27,613 nt of DNA from a virus: IMG/VR virus record IMGVR_UViG_3300017746_000109, positions 1-27,613 of that record. The stretch is one strand, 5' to 3'. Below the pieces are notes generated by a model that saw nothing but the letters and a program-made list of their open reading frames with translations, searched no databases and was not told where the DNA came from. Shown here piece after piece: positions 12,767-19,776 of the stretch. Position numbers and translations under genes: made by a program. Each line of letters starts with the position of its first letter. Within the stretch, counting starts at the first letter, position 1.

Positions 12767-14468
12767 TATTGAAGCTGACAATTTTTTAGATAAATTAACA
12801 AGAATACATTGCATAGTTACTAAGGACGTTAAAACCGGTGAAATGGTTAGCTATCGTCCTCACCAAATAGACGACGCGATAAAAGCATTAGAAAATGCAG
12901 ACGAAATAATAGGTCATAACGTTATAGGTTATGATGTACCGGCAATACAAAAGCTTTACTTTAAATTTAAGCCAAAAAAAGTAACCGATACATTAGTTCT
13001 TTCTCGCCTTATATGGCCTAATATTAAAGACAAAGACTTTTTACAAAAACCAGACAACATGCCTACTAAATTATATGGAAGATATAGTTTAGCAGCTTGG
13101 GGTTACAGATTAGGAAACTACAAGGAAAACTATGCAGACGATTTCACTGAATACAACGAAGAGATGCTTACTTACTGCCAGCAAGACGTTAGCGTTACTA
13201 ACAGCCTTTTTACTCATTGCCGCAGCGCCGGGATTAGTAACAGTGCTGAAGTACTCGAACACAATATAGCAGAAGTATGCTCAAAAATGGAAGCAACAGG
13301 CTTTCACTTTAATACCGTTGCAGCAGCTGATCTGTATGGTCAGCTAGCTGCAAAGCGAGACATAATTAAAAAGTATATGGAGGAGAACTTTGAAGGAACT
13401 ATTAAAACGTTTAAAACTAAGCCTTCTGTTACAATACCCTTTAATCCGTCTAGCAGACAACAAATTGCTAATCAATTTATCAACAAATACCAATGGAAGC
13501 CGAAAGACTGGACACCAGCCGGTCAGCCTCGAATTGATGAGGAAACGCTAAGCAAACTAGATTATCCTGAAGCTAAACAGCTTGCAGAATATTTCTTACT
13601 TGAAAAGCGCATCGGCATGATTGCGGAGGGAAACAATGGGTACTTACGACTTATCGATGGCTGTTCCAAACTTAGGGGTAGGTATATCACAAATGGTGCT
13701 ATCACAGGACGAGCAACTCACTTCAGCCCAAACTTGGCACAAGTGCCCTCATTGCGGGTGCCTTACGGTAGCGAAATTAGAAAGTGTTTTACCGTGCCAG
13801 ATGGGTGGTCAATGGTCGGCTGCGACTTGTCGGGTATCGAGCTTAGATGCCTTGCGCACTACTTATCTAAATGGGATAAAGGAGATTATGCCAATATAAT
13901 TTTATCAGCTGATATTCATACTGCAAATCAAGAAGCAGCAGGATTACCTGATAGAGATGCTGCTAAGAAGTTTATTTATACTCTTGTATATGGTGGTGGT
14001 GATCAAAAGTTAGGTGAAATTATTGGTAAAGGTAGAGATGCAGGAAGACTTATGAAAAATAAGTTTTTTAAGTCAATACCTGCATTTAATGCTTTGCGAT
14101 CAGCAGTTGAAAGTGCGTTAGATATAAAAGGTCATTTAATTGGATTAGATGGGCGACTACTATATCCACGTTCACAACACGCAGCATTAAATACTTTATT
14201 ACAATCTGCAGGAGCACTTATAGCCAAACAATGGTTAATAATTGCTTTTGAAGATATTAGCAAAACTTATGAACATGGTTGGGGTAATCAATTTGTATTT
14301 TCAGGTTGGATACATGACGAGGTTCAAGTGTCTTGCAGAAAGGAAATAGCAGAAGATGTCGGTAATAGACTTAGAAGAGCAGCGGAAAAAGCTGGAGAGC
14401 ACTTTAAGTTCAGATGTAAAGTTGACGCAGAGTACGGCATCGGAACTGATTGGTCAGCAACCCACTAA
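12750..14468 (+). CDS. family A DNA polymerase with 3'-5' exonuclease (T7 gp5-like, short)
   Basis: This 572-residue replicative polymerase overlaps the helicase gene by 17 bases. The exonuclease domain has FDIEAD (D6, E8), GHNVIGYD (D62) and TYCQQD (Y142, D146). The polymerase domain has motif A VGCDLSGIELR (D359), the O-helix RDAAKKFIYTLVYG (R402, K406, Y410, Y414), and motif C WIHDEVQV (H522, D523, E524). T7 gp5 has 704 residues. The thumb region here (about 215-290) shows no long insertion, so the thioredoxin-binding loop appears to be missing. Bases 13801-13860 (motif A) are 34/60 G+C, against 16/60 in the next 60, a mosaic-like shift inside the gene. Confidence 0.96.
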   Translation: MQLVFDIEADNFLDKLTRIHCIVTKDVKTGEMVSYRPHQIDDAIKALENADEIIGHNVIGYDVPAIQKLYFKFKPKKVTDTLVLSRLIWPNIKDKDFLQKPDNMPTKLYGRYSLAAWGYRLGNYKENYADDFTEYNEEMLTYCQQDVSVTNSLFTHCRSAGISNSAEVLEHNIAEVCSKMEATGFHFNTVAAADLYGQLAAKRDIIKKYMEENFEGTIKTFKTKPSVTIPFNPSSRQQIANQFINKYQWKPKDWTPAGQPRIDEETLSKLDYPEAKQLAEYFLLEKRIGMIAEGNNGYLRLIDGCSKLRGRYITNGAITGRATHFSPNLAQVPSLRVPYGSEIRKCFTVPDGWSMVGCDLSGIELRCLAHYLSKWDKGDYANIILSADIHTANQEAAGLPDRDAAKKFIYTLVYGGGDQKLGEIIGKGRDAGRLMKNKFFKSIPAFNALRSAVESALDIKGHLIGLDGRLLYPRSQHAALNTLLQSAGALIAKQWLIIAFEDISKTYEHGWGNQFVFSGWIHDEVQVSCRKEIAEDVGNRLRRAAEKAGEHFKFRCKVDAEYGIGTDWSATH

Positions 14469-14703
14469 AGAAGACGCTGAAGCAGTTACAGTATTATGCC
14501 AAGCTCATTTCAAAGGTTTTACAACTAAAAGTGATTTTGCAAGAACACACGCAGACACAGTTGCAATGCTTACACGGTGTGGGCTTATATCTACAGAAAT
14601 TGGTAGAAATACTTGGACTAATATTTTTAAAATTACAGCAGAAGGTCTTCAATATTTAGAAGATCTTTTAGAAGAGGTACCTTATGAAACACCTATTAAT
14701 TGA
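14356..14703 (+). CDS. winged-helix-like small protein
   Basis: The 115-residue reading frame overlaps the polymerase end by 113 bases and the exonuclease start by 20. The C-terminal half, FTTKSDFARTHADTVAMLTRCGLISTEIG ... IFKITAEGLQYLEDLLEEV, looks like a winged helix (recognition helix, then wing, then 'it-x-x-G-x-x-yL'). The N-terminal 35 residues lie fully over polymerase codons and have only a distant AGGA, so the true start may be later. It could be a DNA-binding accessory or a regulator. The function is unknown. Confidence 0.6.
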   Translation: MSVIDLEEQRKKLESTLSSDVKLTQSTASELIGQQPTKEDAEAVTVLCQAHFKGFTTKSDFARTHADTVAMLTRCGLISTEIGRNTWTNIFKITAEGLQYLEDLLEEVPYETPIN

Positions 14704-15427
14704 TGGCGATGGAGTTGCATATAGTATTTGTGTTGGTGTTGAACAAGAAATAAAATGGGACGACAATTTACATACGCTACATTCACGATTAGAAGATTGT
14801 ATAGATATATTTAATAACTATTTAAATGATCTTAAAAATAAATTTGGTGAATATAAAGCAACATGGGTATTTAGTTCTAAAACTAATTTCAGAAAAATTG
14901 TTGATCCAACTTACAAATACCATCGTAAAAAAACTCGTAAGCCATTAGCATATAAATCTTTAATTGAATATATATGTGACAAATATCCTAATGAAACATG
15001 GGACGATTTAGAAGCAGATGATGTGCTTGGTTACTTAGCTACAACTGAGTCTAACTTAAATAAAGTAATAGTTATATCTGACGATAAAGACTTACTGACT
15101 ATACCTGGTCGAATATACAGATTAGGTGAAATGCATGAAATTACAGAAAAAGCTGCAGATTATAATTGGTTAACACAAACGCTTACTGGAGATACTGCAG
15201 ACGGTTATAAAGGTTGTCCTGGTATTGGTCCAAAAGCTGCTATGAGCATACTAAATAAAGACTGTTCGTTTAATGCAGTATTAAAGGCGTTTGAAAACGC
15301 AGGCTTAACGTATGATGACGCACTTCGTCAAGCAAGACTAGCTCGTATATTAAGGTATGAAGACTATAACTTTGAACATAAAAAGGTAAATCTATGGGAA
15401 CCAAAGCAAGAGTCTATCTCGAGTTAG
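14684..15427 (+). CDS. 5'-3' exonuclease, FEN/T7 gp6-like
   Basis: This 247-residue structure-specific nuclease removes primers and, in T7, degrades host DNA. It shows LLIDGDGVAYS (metal-binding Asp), KYHRKKTRKP (the basic arch region), DLEADDVLGYLAT and VISDDKDLLT (acidic metal-binding clusters). A helix-hairpin-helix follows: LTGDTADGYKGCPGIGPKAA. The start has AGAGG about seven bases upstream and overlaps the previous gene. All expected acidic residues are present. It completes the T7-type replication set. Confidence 0.93.
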   Translation: MKHLLIDGDGVAYSICVGVEQEIKWDDNLHTLHSRLEDCIDIFNNYLNDLKNKFGEYKATWVFSSKTNFRKIVDPTYKYHRKKTRKPLAYKSLIEYICDKYPNETWDDLEADDVLGYLATTESNLNKVIVISDDKDLLTIPGRIYRLGEMHEITEKAADYNWLTQTLTGDTADGYKGCPGIGPKAAMSILNKDCSFNAVLKAFENAGLTYDDALRQARLARILRYEDYNFEHKKVNLWEPKQESISS

Positions 15428-15507
15428 CAAGATACTTCGGTAAAATACACAGTTATTTTTATATGAAGCACGTGAAAACAATACGTAAAGGTCAGGAACG
15501 CTTATGA
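15394..15507 (+). CDS. 37-aa basic small protein
   Basis: ATG 15394, preceded by AAGG about eight bases upstream, opens a 37-codon frame that overlaps the exonuclease end. It stops on a TGA sharing bases with the next ATG (TTATGA). The peptide is basic and aromatic (LELARYFGKIHSYFYMKH, then VKTIRKGQERL), which fits one amphipathic helix. Coupled overlaps on both sides and the absence of any other gene here support real translation. The function is unknown. Confidence 0.58.
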   Translation: MGTKARVYLELARYFGKIHSYFYMKHVKTIRKGQERL

Positions 15508-15764
15508 GACATATGGAGTTTATGAAGATGCAGCAAGAAATGTTTGATGTAATAGAAAAGCCTAAACACTATAATATAGGTATTGAACCTGCAGAATATA
15601 TGGAAAGCCTAAATATTGCTGAAAACTATTATGCAGGTAATATTATTAAGTATATTTCCAGATATAAATACAAAAATGGCATAGAAGATGTCAGGAAAGC
15701 GAAACAGTACTGTAAGATGCTTATAGAACTGTTAGAGAGTCAGTCTACAGAGGGAGAGCTGTAG
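15504..15764 (+). CDS. DUF3310-family protein
   Basis: The 86-residue protein has the DUF3310 pattern: KPKHYNIGIEPAEYMESLNI, then AGNIIKYISRYKYKNGIEDVRKAKQYCKMLIELL. The family is common in phages beside replication and nucleotide genes and has no settled function; some members are labelled nucleotide-kinase-like. AGGA lies about seven bases before ATG 15504. A second in-frame ATG at 15513 is less well spaced. It is the last gene before the structured non-coding region. Confidence 0.85.
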   Translation: MRHMEFMKMQQEMFDVIEKPKHYNIGIEPAEYMESLNIAENYYAGNIIKYISRYKYKNGIEDVRKAKQYCKMLIELLESQSTEGEL

Positions 15765-15772
15765 GCTTATCA

Positions 15773-15848
15773 GCAAAAAGGCAGTCTGACTACCTATGGT
15801 GATCTAAGGATCTATAAACTGTGTTTGTAGTTTCAGACGCCTTTTTGC
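15773..15848 (+). other. structured RNA element with 16-bp closing stem
   Basis: GCAAAAAGGC plus GTCTGA (15773-15789, one bulged A) pairs with TCAGAC plus GCCTTTTTGC (15833-15848). Two small hairpins can form inside: GATC-TAAG-GATC and AAACT-N8-AGTTT. The whole resembles a three-way junction starting nine bases after the DUF3310 stop. It could be a terminator with A/T-flanked stem, an RNase III processing site as in T7, or a small RNA. The 335-base gap from 15765 to 16099 holds no convincing gene. It also contains a 7-bp hairpin at 15873-15892, the terminator at 15975 and promoter P3. Confidence 0.55.
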
Positions 15849-15974
15849 ACACTACATGAAATTAAACTACATACATACTCCAAAAAGTATGTTGTCCAAG
15901 CATATCATTGGCAGCTTTAGCAGCCATTAATCTACAAATGTGATTTGAAATACTAATCGGTAGAGTTATGCATG

Positions 15975-16007
15975 CCCTCAGAGCCTCGTGTTCTGAGGGT
16001 TTTTTTT
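15975..16007 (+). terminator. intrinsic terminator before reductase operon
   Basis: CCCTCAGA and TCTGAGGG form an eight-pair stem with a nine-base loop, followed by eight T. It closes the replication operon. Promoter P3 begins five bases later and restarts transcription for the reductase. Confidence 0.93.
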
Positions 16008-16011
16008 CGAT

Positions 16012-16034
16012 TTATACGCCGCACTTAAGAGAGC
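16012..16034 (+). promoter_or_regulatory. phage RNA polymerase promoter P3 (T7-like)
   Basis: TTATACGCCGCACTTAA then GAGAG (+1 at 16029) matches P1 at 15 of 17 core positions. The start of the transcript, GAGAG, resembles the T7 initial sequence GGGAGA. A 71-base leader with dyads around CCTAAG and AGGATATCCT leads to the reductase ATG. Confidence 0.82.
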
Positions 16035-16099
16035 CCTAAGGTCTTAGGATATCCTTAAGTATGAAGAACTAGAACATCTATATAAGGAATTAAAGATCT

Positions 16100-17995
16100 A
16101 TGAGTACTATAGAACAAACCTATGGTGACTTTATACATAAGTCACGTTATGCAAGATACTTAGAAAACCAACAGAGAAGAGAGACTTGGGAAGAAACCGT
16201 AGATCGATATGTCGATTTTATGGAAACCAAAGCACCTGAAATAGGTAGAGATACTTTTGTCGAGCTTAGAAGAGCTATCGTAATGAAAGACGTTATGCCA
16301 TCTATGAGAGCCTTAATGACCTCAGGAGCTGCATTAGACCGTGATAATACTTGTGGTTACAATTGCTCGTATTTAGTCGCTGATGATCCCAAAGCTTTTG
16401 ACGAAGCTATGTTCATACTAATGTGTGGTACAGGTGTAGGCTTTTCTGTAGAGAGACAATATATTACTAAGCTACCTGAGATCCCTGAGAAGATGTTTAA
16501 GTCTGACACATGCATTAGTGTGTCTGATAGTAAAGAGGGTTGGTCTAAGGCTTTTAGAATGCTGATAGCATTACTATATGCAGGCGAAATACCAACTTGG
16601 GATACGTCAAAGGTACGAGCAGCAGGAGAACGACTAAAGCAGTTCGGTGGAAGAGCTTCAGGTCCTGAGCCGTTGGTAGAGTTATTTAAGTTTACTGTTA
16701 ATATGTTTAAGAAAGCTAAAGGTAGACGATTGTCTTCCATAGAAGCTCACGATTTGTTTTGTAAAATAGGGGAAATTGTTGTCGTAGGAGGAGTGCGCAG
16801 AAGCGCTATGATAAGTCTAAGTAACTTAACTGACGACAGAATGAGACATGCTAAGAGTGGCGAATGGTGGAACCAAAACGGCCAAAGAGCCTTAGCTAAT
16901 AACTCAGTATCATTTACTGAGAAACCTGATGTAGGTGCATTCTTACGAGAATGGACATCGCTATATGAAAGCAAGTCAGGTGAACGAGGAATTTTTAATA
17001 GGACGGCTAGTCAGAAACAAGCCGAAAAGTATGGTAAAAGAGATCCGAACTTTGAGTTTGGTACTAATCCATGTTCAGAAATAATTTTACGACCATATCA
17101 GTTTTGTAATTTAACAGAGGTCGTTATAAGACCAAGTGATAATGAAGATAGCCTTAAAAATAAAGTTAGGCTCGCCACTATACTTGGCACTGTACAATCG
17201 AAACTAACTCACTTTCCGTATTTGCGTAAAATATGGCAAAAGAATACTGAAGAAGAGAGATTGTTAGGAGTATCGTTAACAGGTATTTTAGATAATGAGA
17301 TCACATCAGGTATTGATAAGACTGTTAACCTCGAAGCAATATTACAAAGTATGCGTAATGTAGCAGACGAAGTTAATGTTAAATATGCTGAGATGTTAGG
17401 TATCCCAAGATCGGCTGCTATTACTTGTGTTAAACCAAGTGGTACGGTTAGTCAGCTAGTTAATGCTGCATCGGGTATTCATACTCGTCATAGCAGGTAT
17501 TACTTGCGTACGGTCAGAGGTGATAACAAAGATCCGTTAACTCAGCATATGATAAACGTTGGAGTTCACAACGAGCCATGTGTTATGAAACCTGATACGA
17601 CTACTGTATTTACTTTTCCGATAGAAGCACCTGAAGGTTGCTTAACTCGTGAAGACTTAACTGCCGTTGAGCACCTCGAGTTATGGAAAATGTATCAAGA
17701 AAACTGGTGCGAACATAAACCATCTATAACTGTTAGTGTTAAAGAACACGAATGGCCAGAAGTTGGCTCGTGGGTATTTAATAACTTTGACGACATATCA
17801 GGTATTTCATTTTTACCTTACGATGGTGGTAGTTATCGTCAAGCACCTTATCAAGAAGTTGAACGAGAAGAATACCTCGAATTTGCAGGTAGATTTCCGT
17901 CTGACATCGACTGGTCATCAATGATTGAAGTCGAAGATTTAACAACTGGATCGCAAGAGTTAGCCTGTTCGTCAGGTAGTTGCGAAATATTATAG
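16100..17995 (+). CDS. nrdJ: class II (B12-dependent) ribonucleotide reductase, monomeric RTPR type
   Basis: The 631-residue enzyme reduces ribonucleotides to deoxyribonucleotides with adenosylcobalamin. Against the Lactobacillus leichmannii enzyme the key residues are in place: NPCSEI with N323, C325 (thiyl Cys) and E327; C336 (QFCNL) as one active-site redox Cys and C89 (GYNCS) as its likely partner; the GTGVGFSVER region; the phosphate-binding CVKPSGTVSQL; and a C-terminal shuttle pair C623/C628 (CSSGSC). The Cys spacings 325-336 and 623-628 match those of the bacterial enzyme. AAGGA lies 11 bases before the ATG. A dedicated phage promoter and the gene's position after the replication operon suggest it boosts dNTP supply late in replication. 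It implies a host that contains cobalamin. Confidence 0.95.
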   Translation: MSTIEQTYGDFIHKSRYARYLENQQRRETWEETVDRYVDFMETKAPEIGRDTFVELRRAIVMKDVMPSMRALMTSGAALDRDNTCGYNCSYLVADDPKAFDEAMFILMCGTGVGFSVERQYITKLPEIPEKMFKSDTCISVSDSKEGWSKAFRMLIALLYAGEIPTWDTSKVRAAGERLKQFGGRASGPEPLVELFKFTVNMFKKAKGRRLSSIEAHDLFCKIGEIVVVGGVRRSAMISLSNLTDDRMRHAKSGEWWNQNGQRALANNSVSFTEKPDVGAFLREWTSLYESKSGERGIFNRTASQKQAEKYGKRDPNFEFGTNPCSEIILRPYQFCNLTEVVIRPSDNEDSLKNKVRLATILGTVQSKLTHFPYLRKIWQKNTEEERLLGVSLTGILDNEITSGIDKTVNLEAILQSMRNVADEVNVKYAEMLGIPRSAAITCVKPSGTVSQLVNAASGIHTRHSRYYLRTVRGDNKDPLTQHMINVGVHNEPCVMKPDTTTVFTFPIEAPEGCLTREDLTAVEHLELWKMYQENWCEHKPSITVSVKEHEWPEVGSWVFNNFDDISGISFLPYDGGSYRQAPYQEVEREEYLEFAGRFPSDIDWSSMIEVEDLTTGSQELACSSGSCEIL

Positions 17996-18004
17996 GAGTT
18001 ACCG

Positions 18005-18046
18005 ATGGGTAAATGTAAAGAAGGTTACGGCGGTAGGAAAAAATAA
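18005..18046 (+). CDS. 13-aa basic peptide MGKCKEGYGGRKK
   Basis: This tiny frame directly follows the reductase. It has GGAG seven bases before ATG 18005 and its stop overlaps the next ATG as TAATG. The peptide is basic, with one Cys and a Gly-rich end. The good ribosome site may serve mainly to couple translation into the next gene. Function unknown; it could be only a leader. Confidence 0.45.
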   Translation: MGKCKEGYGGRKK

Positions 18047-18198
18047 TGGGTGGGAAACGTGGACTATGGGATAATATCCATGCGAAACGTAAGCGTATCA
18101 AAAGTGGTTCTGGTGAAACTATGCGTAAACCAGGATCAAAAGGTGCGCCTACTCGTACTGCACTAAAAAAATCACAAACGAAAAAAAAGAGCACATAA
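18046..18198 (+). CDS. 50-aa basic protein of the marine-phage 'KRGLWDNIHAKRKRI' type
   Basis: The 50-residue protein is very basic: GGKRGLWDNIHAKRKRI followed by SGSGETMRKPGSKGAPT and a Lys-rich tail. I recognise this sequence type as a small conserved protein widely seen in marine phages and metagenomes; its function is not established. Nucleic-acid binding is plausible from charge alone. It is translationally coupled to the 13-aa frame. Its last codons lie within the hairpin that terminates the oncoming minus-strand genes. Confidence 0.72.
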   Translation: MGGKRGLWDNIHAKRKRIKSGSGETMRKPGSKGAPTRTALKKSQTKKKST

Positions 18199-18206
18199 AA
18201 GTGCTC
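18181..18206 (-). terminator. terminator of the leftward cluster at the convergent junction
   Basis: Read on the minus strand, GAGCAC-TTTTAT-GTGCTC is followed by eight T. The stem overlaps the stop codon of the last leftward gene and the end of the rightward 50-aa gene. In the rightward direction the downstream T-run is poor, so the hairpin acts chiefly on leftward transcripts. Confidence 0.88.
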
Positions 18207-18391
18207 TAAAATTGTGGATCATATAAAACGCCTTTACGAACTAGTTCTCGGTAATAGTTCGCTTGGCTTTTATAAAATTCAGCTTTTATATTATCGCCTT
18301 CCCACTCGCAATCATGTTGCAAAGTGCGAAGGCGTTTTTGTTCTGATATAACATCAACTAAGTGTGAAGTCGTATCACTATGCTCGTGCAT
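18206..18391 (-). CDS. 61-aa protein of unknown function
   Basis: Last gene of the leftward cluster. The 61-residue protein is charged and helical (VISEQKRLRTLQHDCEWEGDNIKAEFYKSQANYYRELVRKG), with a coiled-coil look. Its ATG lies 14 bases inside the end of the upstream gene, with a modest TAGG about four bases before it. I recognise no family. Confidence 0.6.
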   Translation of the reverse strand: MHEHSDTTSHLVDVISEQKRLRTLQHDCEWEGDNIKAEFYKSQANYYRELVRKGVLYDPQF

Positions 18392-18593
18392 ATTGCCTAC
18401 TCATACGTTCCATAGCTTCATGAGATTTACGCTCATATTCACCTTTGGCTTCGTATACTGCATTTAAAAATTTTTCATCATCGAACTTTGAATTAGAAAA
18501 TTTGAAGTAATCCATTAGATCCATAACACCCGAATTATCTATTCGGTGTTCTACTACAAATCTAACGAACCATTTAAAGTCTTTACTAGTCAT
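18378..18593 (-). CDS. 71-aa protein of unknown function
   Basis: Starts at ATG 18593, which overlaps the upstream stop as TAATG and has GGAGG seven bases upstream; the in-frame TTG at 18599 is too close to that site. The sequence TSKDFKWFVRFVVEHRID, then VMDLMDYFKFSNSKFDDEKF, is followed by a charged helix. It is probably a small soluble helical protein. No family is recognised. Confidence 0.68.
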   Translation of the reverse strand: MTSKDFKWFVRFVVEHRIDNSGVMDLMDYFKFSNSKFDDEKFLNAVYEAKGEYERKSHEAMERMSRQYARA

Positions 18594-18820
18594 TAGCAAG
18601 CCTCCAATTGTTCGATGTCTGCTGCATATTCTTTTTCGAGATATTTACAAACATCATGCCATGTTTTTTGTAACTTATCGTCGCGTTCAGCCCAGACACC
18701 ATCTTGAGTTTCATCATCGCAAACTACTGAGATATTTGAATCCCATTTAAGTTCGCCATAACACCAGATAGTGCCTCCGTCTTTACGCTTATATTCATAT
18801 TTTTCATTAATATTTTTCAT
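18593..18820 (-). CDS. 75-aa protein of unknown function
   Basis: Starts at ATG 18820, with GGAG six bases upstream; the in-frame ATG at 18841 lacks a site and would overlap the small membrane peptide more. The protein has aromatic beta-like strands (GGTIWCYGELKWDSNISVVCDDE) followed by an acidic helix. Three Cys are spread along the chain. The start overlaps the stop of the upstream peptide as ATGA, so it is part of a coupled group of small genes. Function unknown. Confidence 0.7.
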   Translation of the reverse strand: MKNINEKYEYKRKDGGTIWCYGELKWDSNISVVCDDETQDGVWAERDDKLQKTWHDVCKYLEKEYAADIEQLEAC

Positions 18821-18924
18821 TGATCTCTCCGAGGTTTCCATAATAAAAGAACAACGGCCACTACAATAAATGTAATGACCGCTATGAGAATATTTTTGAT
18901 AAATTTAATCAGTTGGCGTAACAT
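18817..18924 (-). CDS. 35-aa single-pass membrane peptide
   Basis: ATG 18924 (or the adjacent ATG 18927) opens a short frame overlapping the end of the upstream gene. Its TGA overlaps the next start as ATGA. The peptide has a basic N-terminus (MLRQLIKFIKN), one long hydrophobic helix (ILIAVITFIVVAVVLLLW) and a basic tail (KPRRDQ). This is a textbook one-pass membrane microprotein. No strong ribosome site is visible, so it probably relies on coupling. Such phage peptides can be membrane-active accessory or superinfection proteins; that is inference. Confidence 0.68.
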   Translation of the reverse strand: MLRQLIKFIKNILIAVITFIVVAVVLLLWKPRRDQ

Positions 18925-19357
18925 CATAAATCTCATCAATTTCAGAGTTGTTGCTTATAACGTCAAAATTATATGATTCACCTTGAACGAGATCTTCAAC
19001 ACACACATCATAAATGTTATCACGAAAGTCTTGTTCACTTTCAAAAGGCTCGTTTGATTGTACCTCAATTATTGAAGTAACTCTGATCGTAGCAGTAAAG
19101 TGCTTGTCAGCTATTTCTTCTTCAATATTAGAAATAACATCTAACCAGTATTCGTCACCTTTTGTTGTTTCACGGTTAACAATAAATTCACGTAATAAAT
19201 GAATTATAAATTCACCTTGATCTTTATCATCACAACGACTAACTATTTCTGCAATTTCTTTATATCCCTCAGCTTCCATACGATCTTTAGTATTTAAGTG
19301 AGATGTATCGCTTGCATAATTAGTAAATATTTTAACATTAATATCTTTAATAGACAT
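18905..19357 (-). CDS. 150-aa very acidic protein of unknown function
   Basis: Starts at ATG 19357; the ATGGAG at 19369 contains the ribosome site itself and is a decoy. About 36 of 150 residues are Asp or Glu against roughly 13 Lys/Arg, so the net charge is strongly negative, spread along the chain, with the end NNSEIDEIYDVTPTD. No catalytic motif is seen. Host-promoter-driven, strongly acidic early proteins in T7-like phages include DNA mimics such as Ocr, but no sequence match is claimed. It has its own sigma70-like promoter. Confidence 0.75.
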   Translation of the reverse strand: MSIKDINVKIFTNYASDTSHLNTKDRMEAEGYKEIAEIVSRCDDKDQGEFIIHLLREFIVNRETTKGDEYWLDVISNIEEEIADKHFTATIRVTSIIEVQSNEPFESEQDFRDNIYDVCVEDLVQGESYNFDVISNNSEIDEIYDVTPTD

Positions 19358-19378
19358 TAGTTTCTCCATAAGTTGTTA

Positions 19379-19413
19379 GTTGTCCATTAGGTACTAAAAT
19401 GTGCGTCTGTAAT
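19379..19413 (-). promoter_or_regulatory. leftward promoter, copy A
   Basis: On the minus strand: ATTACA, 16-base spacer with ACGC, CCTAAT, then GGACAAC. It has the same spacing as the five other copies. It lies downstream of the terminator at 19420-19442 and about 20 bases before the ribosome site of the 150-aa gene. Confidence 0.75.
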
Positions 19414-19419
19414 TATTCG

Positions 19420-19442
19420 AAAAAAAGAGCGCCGAAGCGCTC
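19420..19442 (-). terminator. leftward intrinsic terminator
   Basis: On the minus strand GAGCGC-TTCG-GCGCTC is followed by seven T. It ends the unit 20088-19446 directly in front of promoter copy A. Confidence 0.92.
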
Positions 19443-19445
19443 GAT

Positions 19446-19775
19446 TTATGGCCATACAATATCTTCACGACCAATACGATCAGGTTTTAATTGCACAATT
19501 TGATTTTGACACCATTTAATATCAGCATCATCATAATAACTACAACCGCTACCATAATGATGATCGAGTAATAAATCGGTTAATATAGCACGACTAGTAC
19601 AATACACATAAAAACCATAATGACCGTTTGGTCTTGTATGATTATAAACGTATGTTATTTTATCGTCGCCTACCCATCTGGAATTATCTTTTTCGTAATC
19701 GTCTATTTCACCTTTAATTAAATCAGGGTGCATCGCTGACATATTACAAACTAAATCTATTTCTGCGTAATACAT
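19446..19775 (-). CDS. 109-aa protein of unknown function
   Basis: Starts at ATG 19775, with GGAGG seven bases upstream and one base after the upstream stop; an in-frame ATG at 19835 would lie deep inside the upstream gene. The sequence is aromatic and mixed alpha/beta (YYAEIDLVCN, then WVGDDKITYVYNHTRPNGHYGFYVYC, then SGCSYYDDADIKWCQNQI), with several Cys. No known motif. It forms a two-gene unit with the gene upstream. Confidence 0.7.
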   Translation of the reverse strand: MYYAEIDLVCNMSAMHPDLIKGEIDDYEKDNSRWVGDDKITYVYNHTRPNGHYGFYVYCTSRAILTDLLLDHHYGSGCSYYDDADIKWCQNQIVQLKPDRIGREDIVWP

Positions 19776-19776
19776 A

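Noticed and set aside
13621-13899. 92-aa alternative-frame ORF with a Cys-rich segment inside the DNA polymerase gene
   Set aside because: It lies wholly over polymerase motif A coding sequence, which is clearly conserved in its own frame. The apparent zinc-like CPHCG pattern comes from the overlapping frame in the GC-richer tract.
15857-15931. 24-aa frame starting at ATG 15857
   Set aside because: There is no ribosome site and it runs through a hairpin in the structured non-coding region.
16045-16065. A leftward T7-like promoter (CATACTTAAGGA on the minus strand)
   Set aside because: It lacks the GCCTC core and would transcribe against all nearby genes. CTTAAG is palindromic and gives chance matches on both strands.
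15765-16099. Cobalamin riboswitch upstream of the B12-dependent reductase
   Set aside because: No B12-box or typical conserved riboswitch core was seen; the region contains hairpins, a terminator and a phage promoter instead.
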